Shown: piece after piece, positions 8,217-17,002 of the stretch
How positions within the stretch are numbered: the first letter of the stretch is position 1
How the letters are laid out: every line of letters starts with the position of its first letter
Assembly (NCBI RefSeq): GCF_019739195.1
Contig: NZ_JAHHDS010000003.1
Span: forward strand, 434,001 to 498,000
Origin: Microcella sp.
GTDB taxonomy: Bacteria; Actinomycetota; Actinomycetes; Actinomycetales; Microbacteriaceae
Direction of reading: 5' to 3'
DNA: 64,000 nucleotides
Program-made: the position numbers and the translations under genes
Notes under the pieces: model-generated
The model's input: the letters and a program-made list of their open reading frames with translations, nothing else
Databases searched by the model: none
Told to the model about the DNA's origin: nothing

Positions 8217-9535
8217 AGAATCTCCTTCTGCTGGATGATGGCGTTGCTCATGAGGGCGCCGCCCGCGCGCGGATCGCGGAAGGCGAGCGCGAGCACGCCG
8301 CCGATCGCCGCCAGAAACCCACAGCTCACGAAGATCGTGGTGGGGCCCACGATCGGCACGAGCGCCCCGGCGAGCAATGGCCCCGCGATGAAGAACGGCG
8401 CCAGCAGCGTCAGAGTCGTGCCCAGGTAGACGCTCGTGCGGCCCGGTGGCGCGAACTCGATCGACATGCTGGGATCGCACACGAAGGTCAACGAGTTCGC
8501 ACCGCCGAGCAGCGCGCAGGCCAGTGCGAACAGAAGCAGGCTGTCGGCGACCGCTGCGGTGAGCATCCCGCACACCAGAAGCAGCGCGCCGACCACCACG
8601 ACGACGCGATAGCCGGTGCGATTTCCGAGCACACCGAGACCGAAGCCGATGACGGCCTGCGCGAGCACGAATGCGGCCGCGAGCAGAGCCGCATCGGGCG
8701 CCTGCAACGGCCCCGCGAGACCAGCGACCACGACGAAGCCGACTCCCCCGGTCGCGGCCGCCATGGCCGCGCGCGCCGTGAGGTAGCGACGGTAGTGACG
8801 GTGCTCTGCGAGCATGCGGGGCACACCGGCGAGGGTGTGACGAAAGGGCGGGCGTGCCTCGGCGACAGGAAACTCGTGGTCGACCAGATTCGCCACGAAG
8901 ACGATCGACAGCAGCGAGAGGCCTAGTGCTGCCCAAAAGGCAATCTGGTTTCCGAGCGGAAAAGGGTAGGTCGCCAGCAGCCGCTCGGCTCCGAGCGCGG
9001 CGAGGAAGCCGAGCACGCCCCCGAGCAGCTGCACGAGGCCGAACACCCATCCGCGCGCCACGGTGATCGCCTTGGCGATGAAGTCTCCGTAGACAGGGCC
9101 CAGCAGACCGACGGTCGTCGAATAGGCCGCGAAGGCGAGAAAGAACAGCACGATCACGAGCTCAGTCGTGAGCACCCCCGCGAGTGAGGCGGCGATCGCG
9201 ATGAGCAGAATCGCCACCCGCTCGGCGATGACAATCGTCAAAAACAGCGGTTTGCGCCGCCGTCGGCCCAGCACCAGGTGGGCACCGACCAGCTGCGGCA
9301 GATAGCGGCCCAGCGCCCACACTGCGCCGACGAGCCCGACGAGGAAGGCACTGCCGGTCAGGGCCTGCACGAAGGCGGGGATGATCGTGGTCTCGCTCAA
9401 GAGCGACATCGCCAGGGCGAACGTGCCGCCCTCGAGCACCATGAGCGTCATGTTGCGACGCCGGTGGCGTTCCATACCCGCGACGAATTCTGGAGCAAGA
9501 ACTCTCAGCTGCTCGACGTCGGCCGCGATCGTCAT
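8213..9535 (-). CDS. MFS-type transporter (second of tandem pair)
   Basis: 440 residues with about 12 hydrophobic segments and a short cytoplasmic N-terminus (HRRRNMTLMVLEGGTFALAMSLLSETTIIPAFV). Repeated hydrophobic blocks in two halves joined by a loop near residues 215-245 fit the major facilitator fold. It is a close paralogue of the preceding gene: shared segments include LSETTIIPAF, GSA-LVGLVGA, LGRY-PQL-GAHLVLGR and APPG-TSVYLG. ATG at 9535 overlaps the previous stop by 4 bases. Context between nucleoside phosphorylases and a nucleoside hydrolase suggests nucleoside or base transport; direction (import of nucleosides, export of unused base) is open. Confidence 0.85.
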   Translation of the reverse strand: MTIAADVEQLRVLAPEFVAGMERHRRRNMTLMVLEGGTFALAMSLLSETTIIPAFVQALTGSAFLVGLVGAVWALGRYLPQLVGAHLVLGRRRRKPLFLTIVIAERVAILLIAIAASLAGVLTTELVIVLFFLAFAAYSTTVGLLGPVYGDFIAKAITVARGWVFGLVQLLGGVLGFLAALGAERLLATYPFPLGNQIAFWAALGLSLLSIVFVANLVDHEFPVAEARPPFRHTLAGVPRMLAEHRHYRRYLTARAAMAAATGGVGFVVVAGLAGPLQAPDAALLAAAFVLAQAVIGFGLGVLGNRTGYRVVVVVGALLLVCGMLTAAVADSLLLFALACALLGGANSLTFVCDPSMSIEFAPPGRTSVYLGTTLTLLAPFFIAGPLLAGALVPIVGPTTIFVSCGFLAAIGGVLALAFRDPRAGGALMSNAIIQQKEIL

Positions 9536-10848
9536 GGCAGCACCTCGTCGTGGCGCTCGCCGGTGGCAACGCGATGGCGAGGCTCCCGCACGCGCAGGCA
9601 CAGCAGGGCCCCCGCGCCCGCGAGCACGGCTGCTGCGATGAAGACCGGGGTGAAGCCGACCACCGGAGACAGCACGCCTGCCAGCAACGGACCGGCGATG
9701 AAGAAGGGACCCAGCGCGGTCGACGTGAGCCCGAGGTACACGCTCGTCGCGCCCGGCGGGGCGAGTTCGATCGACATGTTCTGGTCGCCGACAAACACGA
9801 GTGAGTTCGCCCCTCCGAGCATCGCCATGGCGATGATGCTGACCGTCAGTGATCCGCCGACGGCCGCGACCGCGAACCCGACTGCCATGAGTGCGCCGCC
9901 CGTCACCATGACTGCTCGCCAGCCCACGGCGTTGCCGAGCGCGCCGAGCCCGAAACCCAGCACCGCTTGAGCCAAAATGAACGCCGCGGCGAGCAGCGCT
10001 GCATCAGAGGGCACCAGCGTCGAGCCCTGCAAGCCTGCGACGACGACGAAGCCCATGCCGCCCGCCGCGATCGCCTGGAGAAGGCGGCCAACGAGGTAGC
10101 GCCGGTAATCGGGGTCAGTGCGCAGAATGCCCGGGATGCTCGCCAGCGTTCGCGTAAACGCCGGTCGCGGCGCGGGGTCAGGCAGGCGCTCTTCTTTCAA
10201 GAAACTCACGAGCACGAGCGAGACCAACGAGCCGGCGACGGCCGCCCAGAACAGAATCTGGTTGCCCACCGGAAAGGGGTACTCGCGAATGACGTTTTCG
10301 GCGACGAGCGCCGCACCGAAGCCGAGAAGCCCGCCGATCAATTGCACAGTGCCGAAGAAGAGACCGCGCCCGACCGGAACCGCCTTCGCGACGAAGTCGC
10401 CGAAGACGGGCCCGATGATGCCCGCGAGCGCCGCGTACATTCCGAACGAGATCAAGAACAGCACGACGACGAGCGAGGTGTCGAGCGTGCCCGCGAGCTG
10501 CGCGCTCGCCGCGACGGCCAGAATTCCGATGCGCTGCCCGACGATGATGGTGACGAACAGAGGCTTGCGGCGCTCGCGACCGAGCACGAGGTGCGCTCCG
10601 ATCAGCTGCGGCGCATACCGCCCGAGAGCGAAGATCGCTCCGACGAGCCCGACGAGCACTGCACTGCCCGTCAAGCCTTCGACGAAGGCAGGAATGATCG
10701 TCGTCTCGCTCAGCATCGAGAGCACGAGTGCGAATGCCGCCCCGTCGAGGATCATCAGGGTGACGTTGCGCTTCTGGTGCTCGCGCATGCGAGCGACGTA
10801 CTCCGGAGCAACTCGAGCGAGTCGCTCCGAATCGGCCGTCAAGGCCAT
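9532..10848 (-). CDS. MFS-type transporter (first of tandem pair)
   Basis: 438 residues, about 12 membrane segments, same family and architecture as the next gene (HQKRNVTLMILDGAAFALVLSMLSETTIIPAFV at the N-terminus, FGDFVAKAVPVGRG in the middle, MSIELAPPGATSVYLG near segment 10). The two are neighbouring duplicates that have diverged, perhaps to split substrates such as purine and pyrimidine compounds. The start overlaps the end of the upstream phosphorylase gene by 10 bases and no strong Shine-Dalgarno is seen, which fits translational coupling. Confidence 0.85.
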   Translation of the reverse strand: MALTADSERLARVAPEYVARMREHQKRNVTLMILDGAAFALVLSMLSETTIIPAFVEGLTGSAVLVGLVGAIFALGRYAPQLIGAHLVLGRERRKPLFVTIIVGQRIGILAVAASAQLAGTLDTSLVVVLFLISFGMYAALAGIIGPVFGDFVAKAVPVGRGLFFGTVQLIGGLLGFGAALVAENVIREYPFPVGNQILFWAAVAGSLVSLVLVSFLKEERLPDPAPRPAFTRTLASIPGILRTDPDYRRYLVGRLLQAIAAGGMGFVVVAGLQGSTLVPSDAALLAAAFILAQAVLGFGLGALGNAVGWRAVMVTGGALMAVGFAVAAVGGSLTVSIIAMAMLGGANSLVFVGDQNMSIELAPPGATSVYLGLTSTALGPFFIAGPLLAGVLSPVVGFTPVFIAAAVLAGAGALLCLRVREPRHRVATGERHDEVLP

Positions 10849-11606
10849 GAAGCGCCCGAACGATCGTGTGCGATCAGCACGCGCAACGACTCCACGGCCG
10901 TGGCGAGAAGATGCTCGCGGTTCTGGTCGATCTCCCCGCCGACGGCGTCATTGTGCACTTGCATGATGCCGCCTGCTCTTGCACGGTGAATGGCACTGAT
11001 CAGAAAGATGGTCGACGCTTCCATCTCAGAGCAGATCGCCCCGCCCGCCACCCATGCAGCCCAGCGCTCGGCGAGCATGGCCGCCATCGGCATGCGCTCG
11101 GGTTCAACTTCGCCGTAGAACGAGTCTTTTGACTGCGTGACACCGCGTTGCCAGGGTGCGCCCGTGCGGCGTGCGGCCTCCGTGAGCGCATCGACGACCA
11201 GTGGGTCGGCGATCGCCGGAAACTCCATGGGCAAATAGTGGCTCGAGGTGCCTTCGTCGCGAATGGCCGCGGTCACGATCGCGAGTGTGCCCGAGGGGGT
11301 ATCGGGCTGGATGGCCCCCGACGTGCCGACGCGGATGAAGGTGTCGGCACCGAGCTTGATGAGCTCTTCGACAGCGATCGCCGACGAGGGGCATCCGATA
11401 CCGGTGGAGACCACGCTGACGGCGACGCCGTCCAGGGTTCCCGTATATGTCGTGTACTCCCGGTTGCTCGCGACGTGGCGGGCATCGTCGAACAGAGCAG
11501 CAATGGGCTCGCAGCGGCCGGGGTCACCCGGCAACAAGACGTAGCGGCCGACATCGCCGCGGCGCAGATGCAGGTGATGCTGAAGATCAGCGTCGAGGCC
11601 GCTCAT
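10839..11606 (-). CDS. Nucleoside phosphorylase, uridine phosphorylase-like (second of pair)
   Basis: 255 residues. NP-I family enzyme: phosphate-binding LLPGDPGRCEPI, STGIGCPSSAIAVEEL, FIRVGTSGAIQ and ribose-binding EMEAST match uridine phosphorylase (Udp) closely. The reaction is nucleoside plus phosphate to base plus ribose-1-phosphate in the cytoplasm. It shares SQSKDSFYG and MPMAAMLAERWAAWVAGGAICSEME-type segments with the gene immediately upstream, so the two arose by tandem duplication. ATGA overlap with the previous gene. Specificity (uridine versus others) is not certain. Confidence 0.88.
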   Translation of the reverse strand: MSGLDADLQHHLHLRRGDVGRYVLLPGDPGRCEPIAALFDDARHVASNREYTTYTGTLDGVAVSVVSTGIGCPSSAIAVEELIKLGADTFIRVGTSGAIQPDTPSGTLAIVTAAIRDEGTSSHYLPMEFPAIADPLVVDALTEAARRTGAPWQRGVTQSKDSFYGEVEPERMPMAAMLAERWAAWVAGGAICSEMEASTIFLISAIHRARAGGIMQVHNDAVGGEIDQNREHLLATAVESLRVLIAHDRSGASWP

Positions 11607-12385
11607 GCCGCCGCCTCGCGATCACGAGCGATCAGTTCGCGAAGACCCGCGATCGCCGGCGGCAGCAGGTTATCCATCGAGCCCTTGGCCAGCTCCGCCT
11701 CGGTCATCGGCGACTGGTCGTGGTGGCCGAGGATGAGCATGATGCCGCCCGCACGCACGCGCAACGTCGACGCAACGATGTAGAGCGCCGCGGCCTCCAT
11801 CTCTGAGCAAATTGCGCCACCCGCCATCCAGGCCGACCAGCGTTCAGCGAGTCTGCCGGCGACCGGCATGCGACCGGGCTCGTGCTGGCCGTAGAACGAG
11901 TCTTTCGACTGACTGATTCCGACGTGCACCGTGTGCCCCAACGAGCGAGCGCCGACGGCAAGCGCGCGAGTGACATCGATATCGGCCACGGCCGGAAACT
12001 CGACCGGCAGATAGTGCAGAGTCGTGCCTTCGTCGCGGATGGCGCCACTGATGACACCGAGGTCGCCCGGCGCGATCTCGGGCTGCATGGCACCCGAGGT
12101 GCCCACCCTGATGAAGGTGTCAGCGCCCACCTTGACGAGCTCCTCCATGGCGATCGATGCTGAGGGGCATCCGATGCCCGTCGATGTCACCGATACCTTC
12201 TCGCCGTCGAGCGTGCCTGTCCACGTCTCGTACTCGCGATTGCGAGCGACGAGCACGGGGTCGTCGAAGTACTGAGCGATCGGCTCGCTGCGGCCCGGGT
12301 CGCCGGGGAGCAGCACATACCTGCCCACTTCTCCTGGCGCGACCTGAATGTGGTGTTGCCGGTCGTCGTGTGTCGTGACGGCCAT
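11603..12385 (-). CDS. Nucleoside phosphorylase, uridine phosphorylase-like (first of pair)
   Basis: 260 residues with LLPGDPGRSEPIAQYF, TSTGIGCPSASIAMEEL, FIRVGTSGAMQPEI, LHYLPVEFPAVAD and EMEAAALYI in the same order as uridine phosphorylase. The segment LH-APLEFPAVAD is also found in E. coli Udp, which favours pyrimidine nucleosides, but purine activity cannot be excluded. Lies 12 bases after the ECF T-component gene and overlaps the next gene by 4 bases. With the hydrolases in the same run, the cell has both phosphorolytic and hydrolytic routes from nucleoside to sugar. Confidence 0.88.
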   Translation of the reverse strand: MAVTTHDDRQHHIQVAPGEVGRYVLLPGDPGRSEPIAQYFDDPVLVARNREYETWTGTLDGEKVSVTSTGIGCPSASIAMEELVKVGADTFIRVGTSGAMQPEIAPGDLGVISGAIRDEGTTLHYLPVEFPAVADIDVTRALAVGARSLGHTVHVGISQSKDSFYGQHEPGRMPVAGRLAERWSAWMAGGAICSEMEAAALYIVASTLRVRAGGIMLILGHHDQSPMTEAELAKGSMDNLLPPAIAGLRELIARDREAAA

Positions 12386-12397
12386 GATGTGAGCCTC

Positions 12398-13294
12398 CTA
12401 GCTCTGCTTGAACGACAGGATGAGCGCGAACAGGATGATGCTGAGGAAGAGCGAGGCGGAGACCACCCAGACGATGACGGCCGTCGCCGGCTCCACCACC
12501 AGCAGCTCGCTGACGTTCCAGCCGCCGCGCATGATCGACATCGTGCCCAGCGTCGCTGCTCCCGCGACTCCGACGAGGGCGAGAATGACGTCGGTCGGTT
12601 TTCCTTTCACCTGCCGATACGACGACTTGTGGCCTGCAGACCCGAACCCGCGCGACTCCAGCGAGATCGAGAGCTGCTGCACGCGTTCGATCGCGCCCAC
12701 GAAGACGGGCACGAAGCTTGGAAGCACTGCTTGAAAACCGTTGCCCTTCATGCCCCGAGACTTCTGAGCACTCAGAATGATGCCGACCTCGCGCTGGAAG
12801 ACCGGAATCAACTGCAGCGTCATCGCCATCATGAAGTTCAACGTGTACGGCACCTTGAGCTTCGACAGGGTCGTGAACAGGTCGCTCGGGTGCGTGGTCA
12901 TCACCACGACGAGCGCCATCAGCAGGCAGGCGACGATGCGCCCCAGCAGCACGAGACCGTAATACAGCCCGTCTTCATAAAGCGTGATCGGCCCGAATTC
13001 GGCGATCTGCGTCCACGGCTGCTCGACGGCAGGTGCCATGAGCTGCAGCGCCAGCAGAGACGAGCCGATCGGCACGATGATGAACGCCGCCTTGAGCATG
13101 GGGCGGATGACGCCGCTGACGATCGCCAAGAACAGTGCGAATGCTGCCATGCCGTAGAGCAGGAAGATGTTCTGAGTCATGAAGGCCACGACGACGTAGA
13201 GCACGACCCAGATCATCTTGGGCAACGGGTGAATGCGGTGCATGACCGAGTCGCCGGGAATCAGTGAGACCGGCAGGGCTCCTTGCATAGACAT
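12398..13294 (-). CDS. ecfT: ECF transporter T component (EcfT)
   Basis: 298 residues, CbiQ/EcfT family. Several membrane segments (about 25-75, 105-140, 230-295) and a cytoplasmic coupling region holding two short Arg motifs, AQKSRGM and SLESRGFG, which match the two coupling helices that dock on the ATPases. The protein joins the substrate-binding S subunit to the ATP-hydrolysing pair. Starts 8 bases after the end of the upstream ATPase gene. The presence of T, two A and S genes side by side indicates a dedicated (group I) ECF transporter rather than a shared module. Confidence 0.9.
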   Translation of the reverse strand: MSMQGALPVSLIPGDSVMHRIHPLPKMIWVVLYVVVAFMTQNIFLLYGMAAFALFLAIVSGVIRPMLKAAFIIVPIGSSLLALQLMAPAVEQPWTQIAEFGPITLYEDGLYYGLVLLGRIVACLLMALVVVMTTHPSDLFTTLSKLKVPYTLNFMMAMTLQLIPVFQREVGIILSAQKSRGMKGNGFQAVLPSFVPVFVGAIERVQQLSISLESRGFGSAGHKSSYRQVKGKPTDVILALVGVAGAATLGTMSIMRGGWNVSELLVVEPATAVIVWVVSASLFLSIILFALILSFKQS

Positions 13295-13302
13295 TGCGGC
13301 TC

Positions 13303-14184
13303 CTAGCCTTGGCGTTCGAGTCGGGCGACGAGATCGTCGACGAGTTCAGCTGGGGTGAGTGCCACGGGGCCACCGTGCGGAACAACGGTCTGCAGGGCGA
13401 TCTCGGTCACCTGCGGTGCTTGCAGGTTCGTGCGGGCCATCAGCGTCTTGTCGGCGAAGACCTCTCGAGGCGAGGCGTCTGCGATGATCTGCGCGTCTTT
13501 CATGACGATGACGCGCTTCACCACATCCGCCAGCAGCGGCATGTCGTGCGAGACGCAGACGACCGTCGTGCCTTGATCGGCAAGCTTGCCCATCAAGTCG
13601 TTGATGATCGACGTTGTCTGGTGATCTTGGCCGGTCGATGGTTCGTCGAGAATCAAGATGGAAGGCTCCATCGTGACGATAGAGGCGATTCCGACGAGCT
13701 TCCTGATCGGAAAGCTGACGCGATAGGGGTGCTCGTCGATGACATCTCGAAGCCCGAAGAACTCGACCGCACGAGCCACTCGCTCAGCGAGCTCGTCGCC
13801 TTCGATGCCGATATTCGTCGGCCCGAACTCGAGTTCCGCCTGAATGGTGCGAGCGAACAGCTGGTGATTGGGGTTCTGAAACACGTAGCCGATGTGAGCA
13901 GACATCTCTTGCACGGTACGGCCCGCCGTCGAGATGCCGTTGATCATCACCTCTCCGCTTGACGGCTTCAAGAGCCCATTGAGCAGTTTGGTGAGCGTCG
14001 TCTTGCCTGATCCGTTCTGGCCGATGATGCCCAGAATCTCGCCGTGCTCGACGGTCACGCTCACGCCATCGAGGGCGACAACCTTGCCGTGCGGATACAC
14101 GTAGTGGGCATCGTTGACCACGATGGCGTGGGGAGCGTTCGACCGGGCTTCGGCAGGCGACGGCATGGGAATCTTCTTAGCCAC
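13303..14184 (-). CDS. ecfA: ECF transporter ATPase (second A subunit)
   Basis: 293 residues. ABC ATPase with Walker A GQNGSGKTT, Q-loop region YVFQNPNHQLF typical of EcfA, a degenerate signature (RVSFPIRKLVGIAS in place of LSGGQ), Walker B ILILDEPSTGQD and switch His in CVSHDM. The altered signature motif suggests an asymmetric heterodimer in which one composite ATP site is weak. The frame opens at 14244, but GTG at 14184 follows GGAGG with a 6-base spacer and overlaps the upstream gene by 8 bases, so it is the likely start. Confidence 0.88.
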   Translation of the reverse strand: MAKKIPMPSPAEARSNAPHAIVVNDAHYVYPHGKVVALDGVSVTVEHGEILGIIGQNGSGKTTLTKLLNGLLKPSSGEVMINGISTAGRTVQEMSAHIGYVFQNPNHQLFARTIQAELEFGPTNIGIEGDELAERVARAVEFFGLRDVIDEHPYRVSFPIRKLVGIASIVTMEPSILILDEPSTGQDHQTTSIINDLMGKLADQGTTVVCVSHDMPLLADVVKRVIVMKDAQIIADASPREVFADKTLMARTNLQAPQVTEIALQTVVPHGGPVALTPAELVDDLVARLERQG

Positions 14185-15040
14185 GCTGGGCCTCCAAAAG
14201 GGTATTGATGGCGCTGACGGCTGTCTCTGTGCGGGTGGGAACATCGCCCTTCCACAGCCCGCGCTCGCTCAGCATGGTGGCGAGGGCGGCGCTCTCCGGA
14301 ACGCGCAAGTGCAGGGCAGCCAGTTCGTCGACTCGGCTGAAGATCTCTTGAGGGGTGCCGTTCATGACGACACGGCCGTGGTCGAGAACGACGACACGGT
14401 CGGCATAACGGGCCATGACCTCCACCTCGTGCTCAATCACGATGACGGTCATGCCCTTGTCACGGTTCAGCGTCGCCGCCATATCGAACACTTCTTGCTT
14501 GCCGATCGGGTCGAGGTTCGACGTCGGCTCGTCCATGATGAGAATCTGCGGGCTCATCGCCAAGACGGCGGCGATCGCGAGACGCTGCTGCTGACCGCCC
14601 GAGAGGCCGAGAGGCGAGCGCTTCTCGAACCCAGCGAGGCCGACAAGCTCGAGCGTCTCGGGAATAATGCGGATCATCTCTTCATAGGGCACGCCTGCGT
14701 TCTCGAGTCCAAGCGCAATCTCCTCAGCAACCGAGAGCTGGCTCATCTGAAACTCCGGGTTGTCGAACACGATGCCGACGACTTTCGCCATCTCTCGCAC
14801 GGCGTACTCGCCGACCTCGAGACCCGCGACGGTGACCGAACCGGTCATCTCACCGCCGAGCATCGTCGGTACAACTCCGTTGACGCAGAGGCCGAGCGTG
14901 GTCTTTCCGGCTCCATTGAGTCCCAGCACAGCCACGTACTCGCCGGGCATGACAGAGAAATCGATCGAGTTCAGTGCCGGCTCTTCTGTGCCGGGATAGG
15001 TGTAGGTGACATTGTCAAAAGTGATGATGGGGTCGGTCAT
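14177..15040 (-). CDS. ecfA: ECF transporter ATPase (first A subunit)
   Basis: 287 residues. Canonical ABC ATPase: Walker A GLNGAGKTT, FDNPEFQMSQLSVAEEIALGLEN, signature [12 protein letters not shown], Walker B ILIMDEPTSNLDP and HEVEVM for the switch His. Unlike its partner it keeps an intact signature, so the two A subunits are not equivalent. ATG at 15040 is preceded by GGAGG 5 bases upstream, just after a 15-bp hairpin that separates it from the S-component gene. Works in the cytoplasm to drive uptake of the ligand bound by the S subunit. Confidence 0.9.
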   Translation of the reverse strand: MTDPIITFDNVTYTYPGTEEPALNSIDFSVMPGEYVAVLGLNGAGKTTLGLCVNGVVPTMLGGEMTGSVTVAGLEVGEYAVREMAKVVGIVFDNPEFQMSQLSVAEEIALGLENAGVPYEEMIRIIPETLELVGLAGFEKRSPLGLSGGQQQRLAIAAVLAMSPQILIMDEPTSNLDPIGKQEVFDMAATLNRDKGMTVIVIEHEVEVMARYADRVVVLDHGRVVMNGTPQEIFSRVDELAALHLRVPESAALATMLSERGLWKGDVPTRTETAVSAINTLLEAQRG

Positions 15041-15054
15041 GATTCCTCCGTTGC

Positions 15055-15088
15055 GTCCGGGCGCGCGACGGTTGTCGCGCGCCCGGAC
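15055..15088 (-). other. Intercistronic hairpin between S and A genes of ECF operon
   Basis: Perfect 15-bp inverted repeat (15055-15069 and 15074-15088) with loop GGTT. No T-run follows on the minus strand; the ATPase ribosome binding site comes directly after. It is therefore more likely an mRNA-stabilising, processing or partial-termination element than a full terminator. Confidence 0.7.
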
Positions 15089-15102
15089 GGTTGTGGTCGT
15101 GC

Positions 15103-15816
15103 CTATGCGCCAGCGTTGATGGCGAGGAACACGACGACGATGAGCACGCCGATGACGACACCGGCGACGGCAAGAAGCACGCCTTTCAATGGTGTCGCCT
15201 TCACTATGTCGAGATTCTGTGTCAACGATTTCGGCAACGCTTCGATGATCGCTAGTGCTACGAAGCCCGCGATGATCTTGTCGGCCAGAGACGTCAGAAT
15301 GTTCGACGAGAACACAGACCCCGCGAGATTCTGCCCGACCGCGAGGAACGTGCCGGTGAGTGCGTCAGCACCCGCGCCGGTCGCGCCACCGAAGACCAGA
15401 ACGATGATCGGCGCGGCCACGATGGTGCACGCGACAGCGACGATGATGTTCAGCAGGAAGAACCGCGGGATCGTGCGGCCGAGGCCCCACGAGCGCACGC
15501 CGTAGCCCCAGAGCAGGGCGCCGACGACGTTGACGAGAGCGAACGGCAAGCTCACCGGACCGGTGATGAGCGCCGAGCCGGTGTTCGTGAGAACACCGAC
15601 GAGCGCCCCCCACCAGGGGCCGAGCACGATCGCAGAGATCGCGGTGCCGATCATGTCGAGGTAGACCGGCAGTCGCAGAGCAGACGCGATGTAGCCGCCG
15701 ACGATGTTGAGGGCCACGCACACCGGAATGAGCGTGACGATCAGTGTCGTCGGCAGGTTGTTGCGGTTGAAGCGACTGCTCTTCTTCGGAGCAGAAGCCA
15801 CTGGGGCGTTGGTCAT
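15103..15816 (-). CDS. ECF transporter S component (substrate-binding membrane subunit)
   Basis: 237 residues with six hydrophobic segments (about 25-47, 52-75, 80-100, 118-148, 175-190, 208-235) and the pattern LPVYLDMIGTAISAIVLGPWWGALVGVLTN, characteristic of a large ECF S-component family. It binds the ligand in the membrane and hands it to the EcfT/EcfA module encoded downstream. The surrounding hydrolases, phosphorylases, ribokinase and aldolase make a nucleoside, base or pentose the probable ligand; this is inference, since S subunits diverge too fast to call by motif. The 232-base leader upstream is unusually long for this operon. Confidence 0.8.
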   Translation of the reverse strand: MTNAPVASAPKKSSRFNRNNLPTTLIVTLIPVCVALNIVGGYIASALRLPVYLDMIGTAISAIVLGPWWGALVGVLTNTGSALITGPVSLPFALVNVVGALLWGYGVRSWGLGRTIPRFFLLNIIVAVACTIVAAPIIVLVFGGATGAGADALTGTFLAVGQNLAGSVFSSNILTSLADKIIAGFVALAIIEALPKSLTQNLDIVKATPLKGVLLAVAGVVIGVLIVVVFLAINAGA

Positions 15817-16048
15817 GATCCATGCCTTTCGAATCGGGGGTGAACAACCGCGCGGCGTCTCTGCCGCGCGGCACTCGAAGAAGTCGGGACGTCACCATCG
15901 ACGCTCGACCAGGATTCGCTCTTGTGGAGCGCTTCGAACGACCGTGCGCGACGACGGCCGCTGGACGCGGTCGCCTTTCGCGCACTCGGACGAACGGAGT
16001 CGAAGACCGCTGCCGGGCGTGCAACGGAATATGAGCAGGCGCTGAAGA
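15817..16048 (-). promoter_or_regulatory. Long leader of the ECF transporter genes with hairpin
   Basis: A 232-base stretch with no gene in an otherwise gapless operon. It holds a perfect 9-bp hairpin with a 6-base loop at 15848-15871, about 32 bases before the S-component start, followed on the minus strand by TTGTTC only, a weak T-run. At its far end (16029-16037) the minus strand reads TGCTCATAT, the same nine bases as at 5701-5709. It may carry an internal promoter, an operator, or a ligand-sensing RNA; I could not match a known riboswitch. Confidence 0.4.
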
Positions 16049-17002
16049 TCACGAGTCGAACGCTTCCGCGAGGGTGTCGGCGAAGACATCAGCATCGGCA
16101 CGCAGCGCAACGCGCGCATTGTGCGGCAGGGGCGACCACGGTCGCTCATCGATGACCAGTGAGCCGACGCTGTGAAGCCCGCCTGTTTCGACGGTGACGG
16201 CCGCGCTGATCACCTGCGTGAGCACCGCGGGGCGCAGCAGTGCCGCGATGCACAACGCATCATGAACCGGTGCAGCATCCATGGGAGTGTGCTCAGAACC
16301 GGGATACGTGTCGATGCGGCCGCGGACCAATGAGGCGGTGGCCACAGCACCCGGCGTGCCGATGGCGTCGAATCGAGCGCAGTGATCACGACTGATCGCA
16401 GCGTCATGGGTCGCATCGAGCGGCACGATCAGCACGTCAGCGATGCCCGCGGAGAGCACCGCTGCGGCAGCCTCCGGGTCGACCCAGAAATTAAACTCTG
16501 CCGTCGCCGTGACGTTGCCCCACCCTCGCGCGCCACCCATGATCACCAAGCGAGGGATGCGGGTGGCGAGGCGCGGCTCTGCAGCGAGCGCCGCCGCAAT
16601 ATTCGTGAGGGGCCCGACCGCCACGAGTGTCGTCTCTGGACCATCGGGACCCAGATAGTGCTCGATGAGCACCTCTACGGCCCCTCGCTCAGATGCTGTC
16701 GACACGGGGTCGGGCAGATCGAGTCGGCGCTTCTGGAACTCTTCTCGCCCGGCGTTGAGCACATCGCGCGGAATCGGGAAGTCGGATCGAACGAGTGGGC
16801 GAGGGCATCCGGCATGCACGGGAATCGAGCTTTCTATCGCATCGAGCACGCGGAGCGTGTTGTCGGTCGTGTTCTCGAGGGGCACATTGCCATTGACAGT
16901 GGTGACGGCGATGAGGTCGAGCGCTGGATGAAGCGCGGCTGCCATGATTGCGACGGCGTCGTCAGAGCCGGTGTCGCAGTCGATGATGAGCTTCATCGTC
17001 AT
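16049..17002 (-). CDS. Nucleoside hydrolase (IUNH family)
   Basis: 317 residues. The metal site DCDTGSDDA (residues 8-16) fits the IUNH DxDxGxDD consensus exactly. VAVGPLTNIAAAL, LVIMGGARGWGNVTATAEFNFWVDPEAA and DATHDAAIS follow in the family order. It hydrolyses ribonucleosides to base and ribose, which the ribokinase three genes upstream can phosphorylate. ATGA overlap with the GntR gene. It differs from the hydrolase at the operon end in keeping the Gly of the metal motif, so the two probably have different preferences. Confidence 0.92.
   Translation of the reverse strand: MTMKLIIDCDTGSDDAVAIMAAALHPALDLIAVTTVNGNVPLENTTDNTLRVLDAIESSIPVHAGCPRPLVRSDFPIPRDVLNAGREEFQKRRLDLPDPVSTASERGAVEVLIEHYLGPDGPETTLVAVGPLTNIAAALAAEPRLATRIPRLVIMGGARGWGNVTATAEFNFWVDPEAAAAVLSAGIADVLIVPLDATHDAAISRDHCARFDAIGTPGAVATASLVRGRIDTYPGSEHTPMDAAPVHDALCIAALLRPAVLTQVISAAVTVETGGLHSVGSLVIDERPWSPLPHNARVALRADADVFADTLAEAFDS

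Noticed and set aside
15817-16048. Known purine or preQ1 riboswitch in the ECF leader
   Set aside because: None of the conserved core sequences of these riboswitches could be found by eye.
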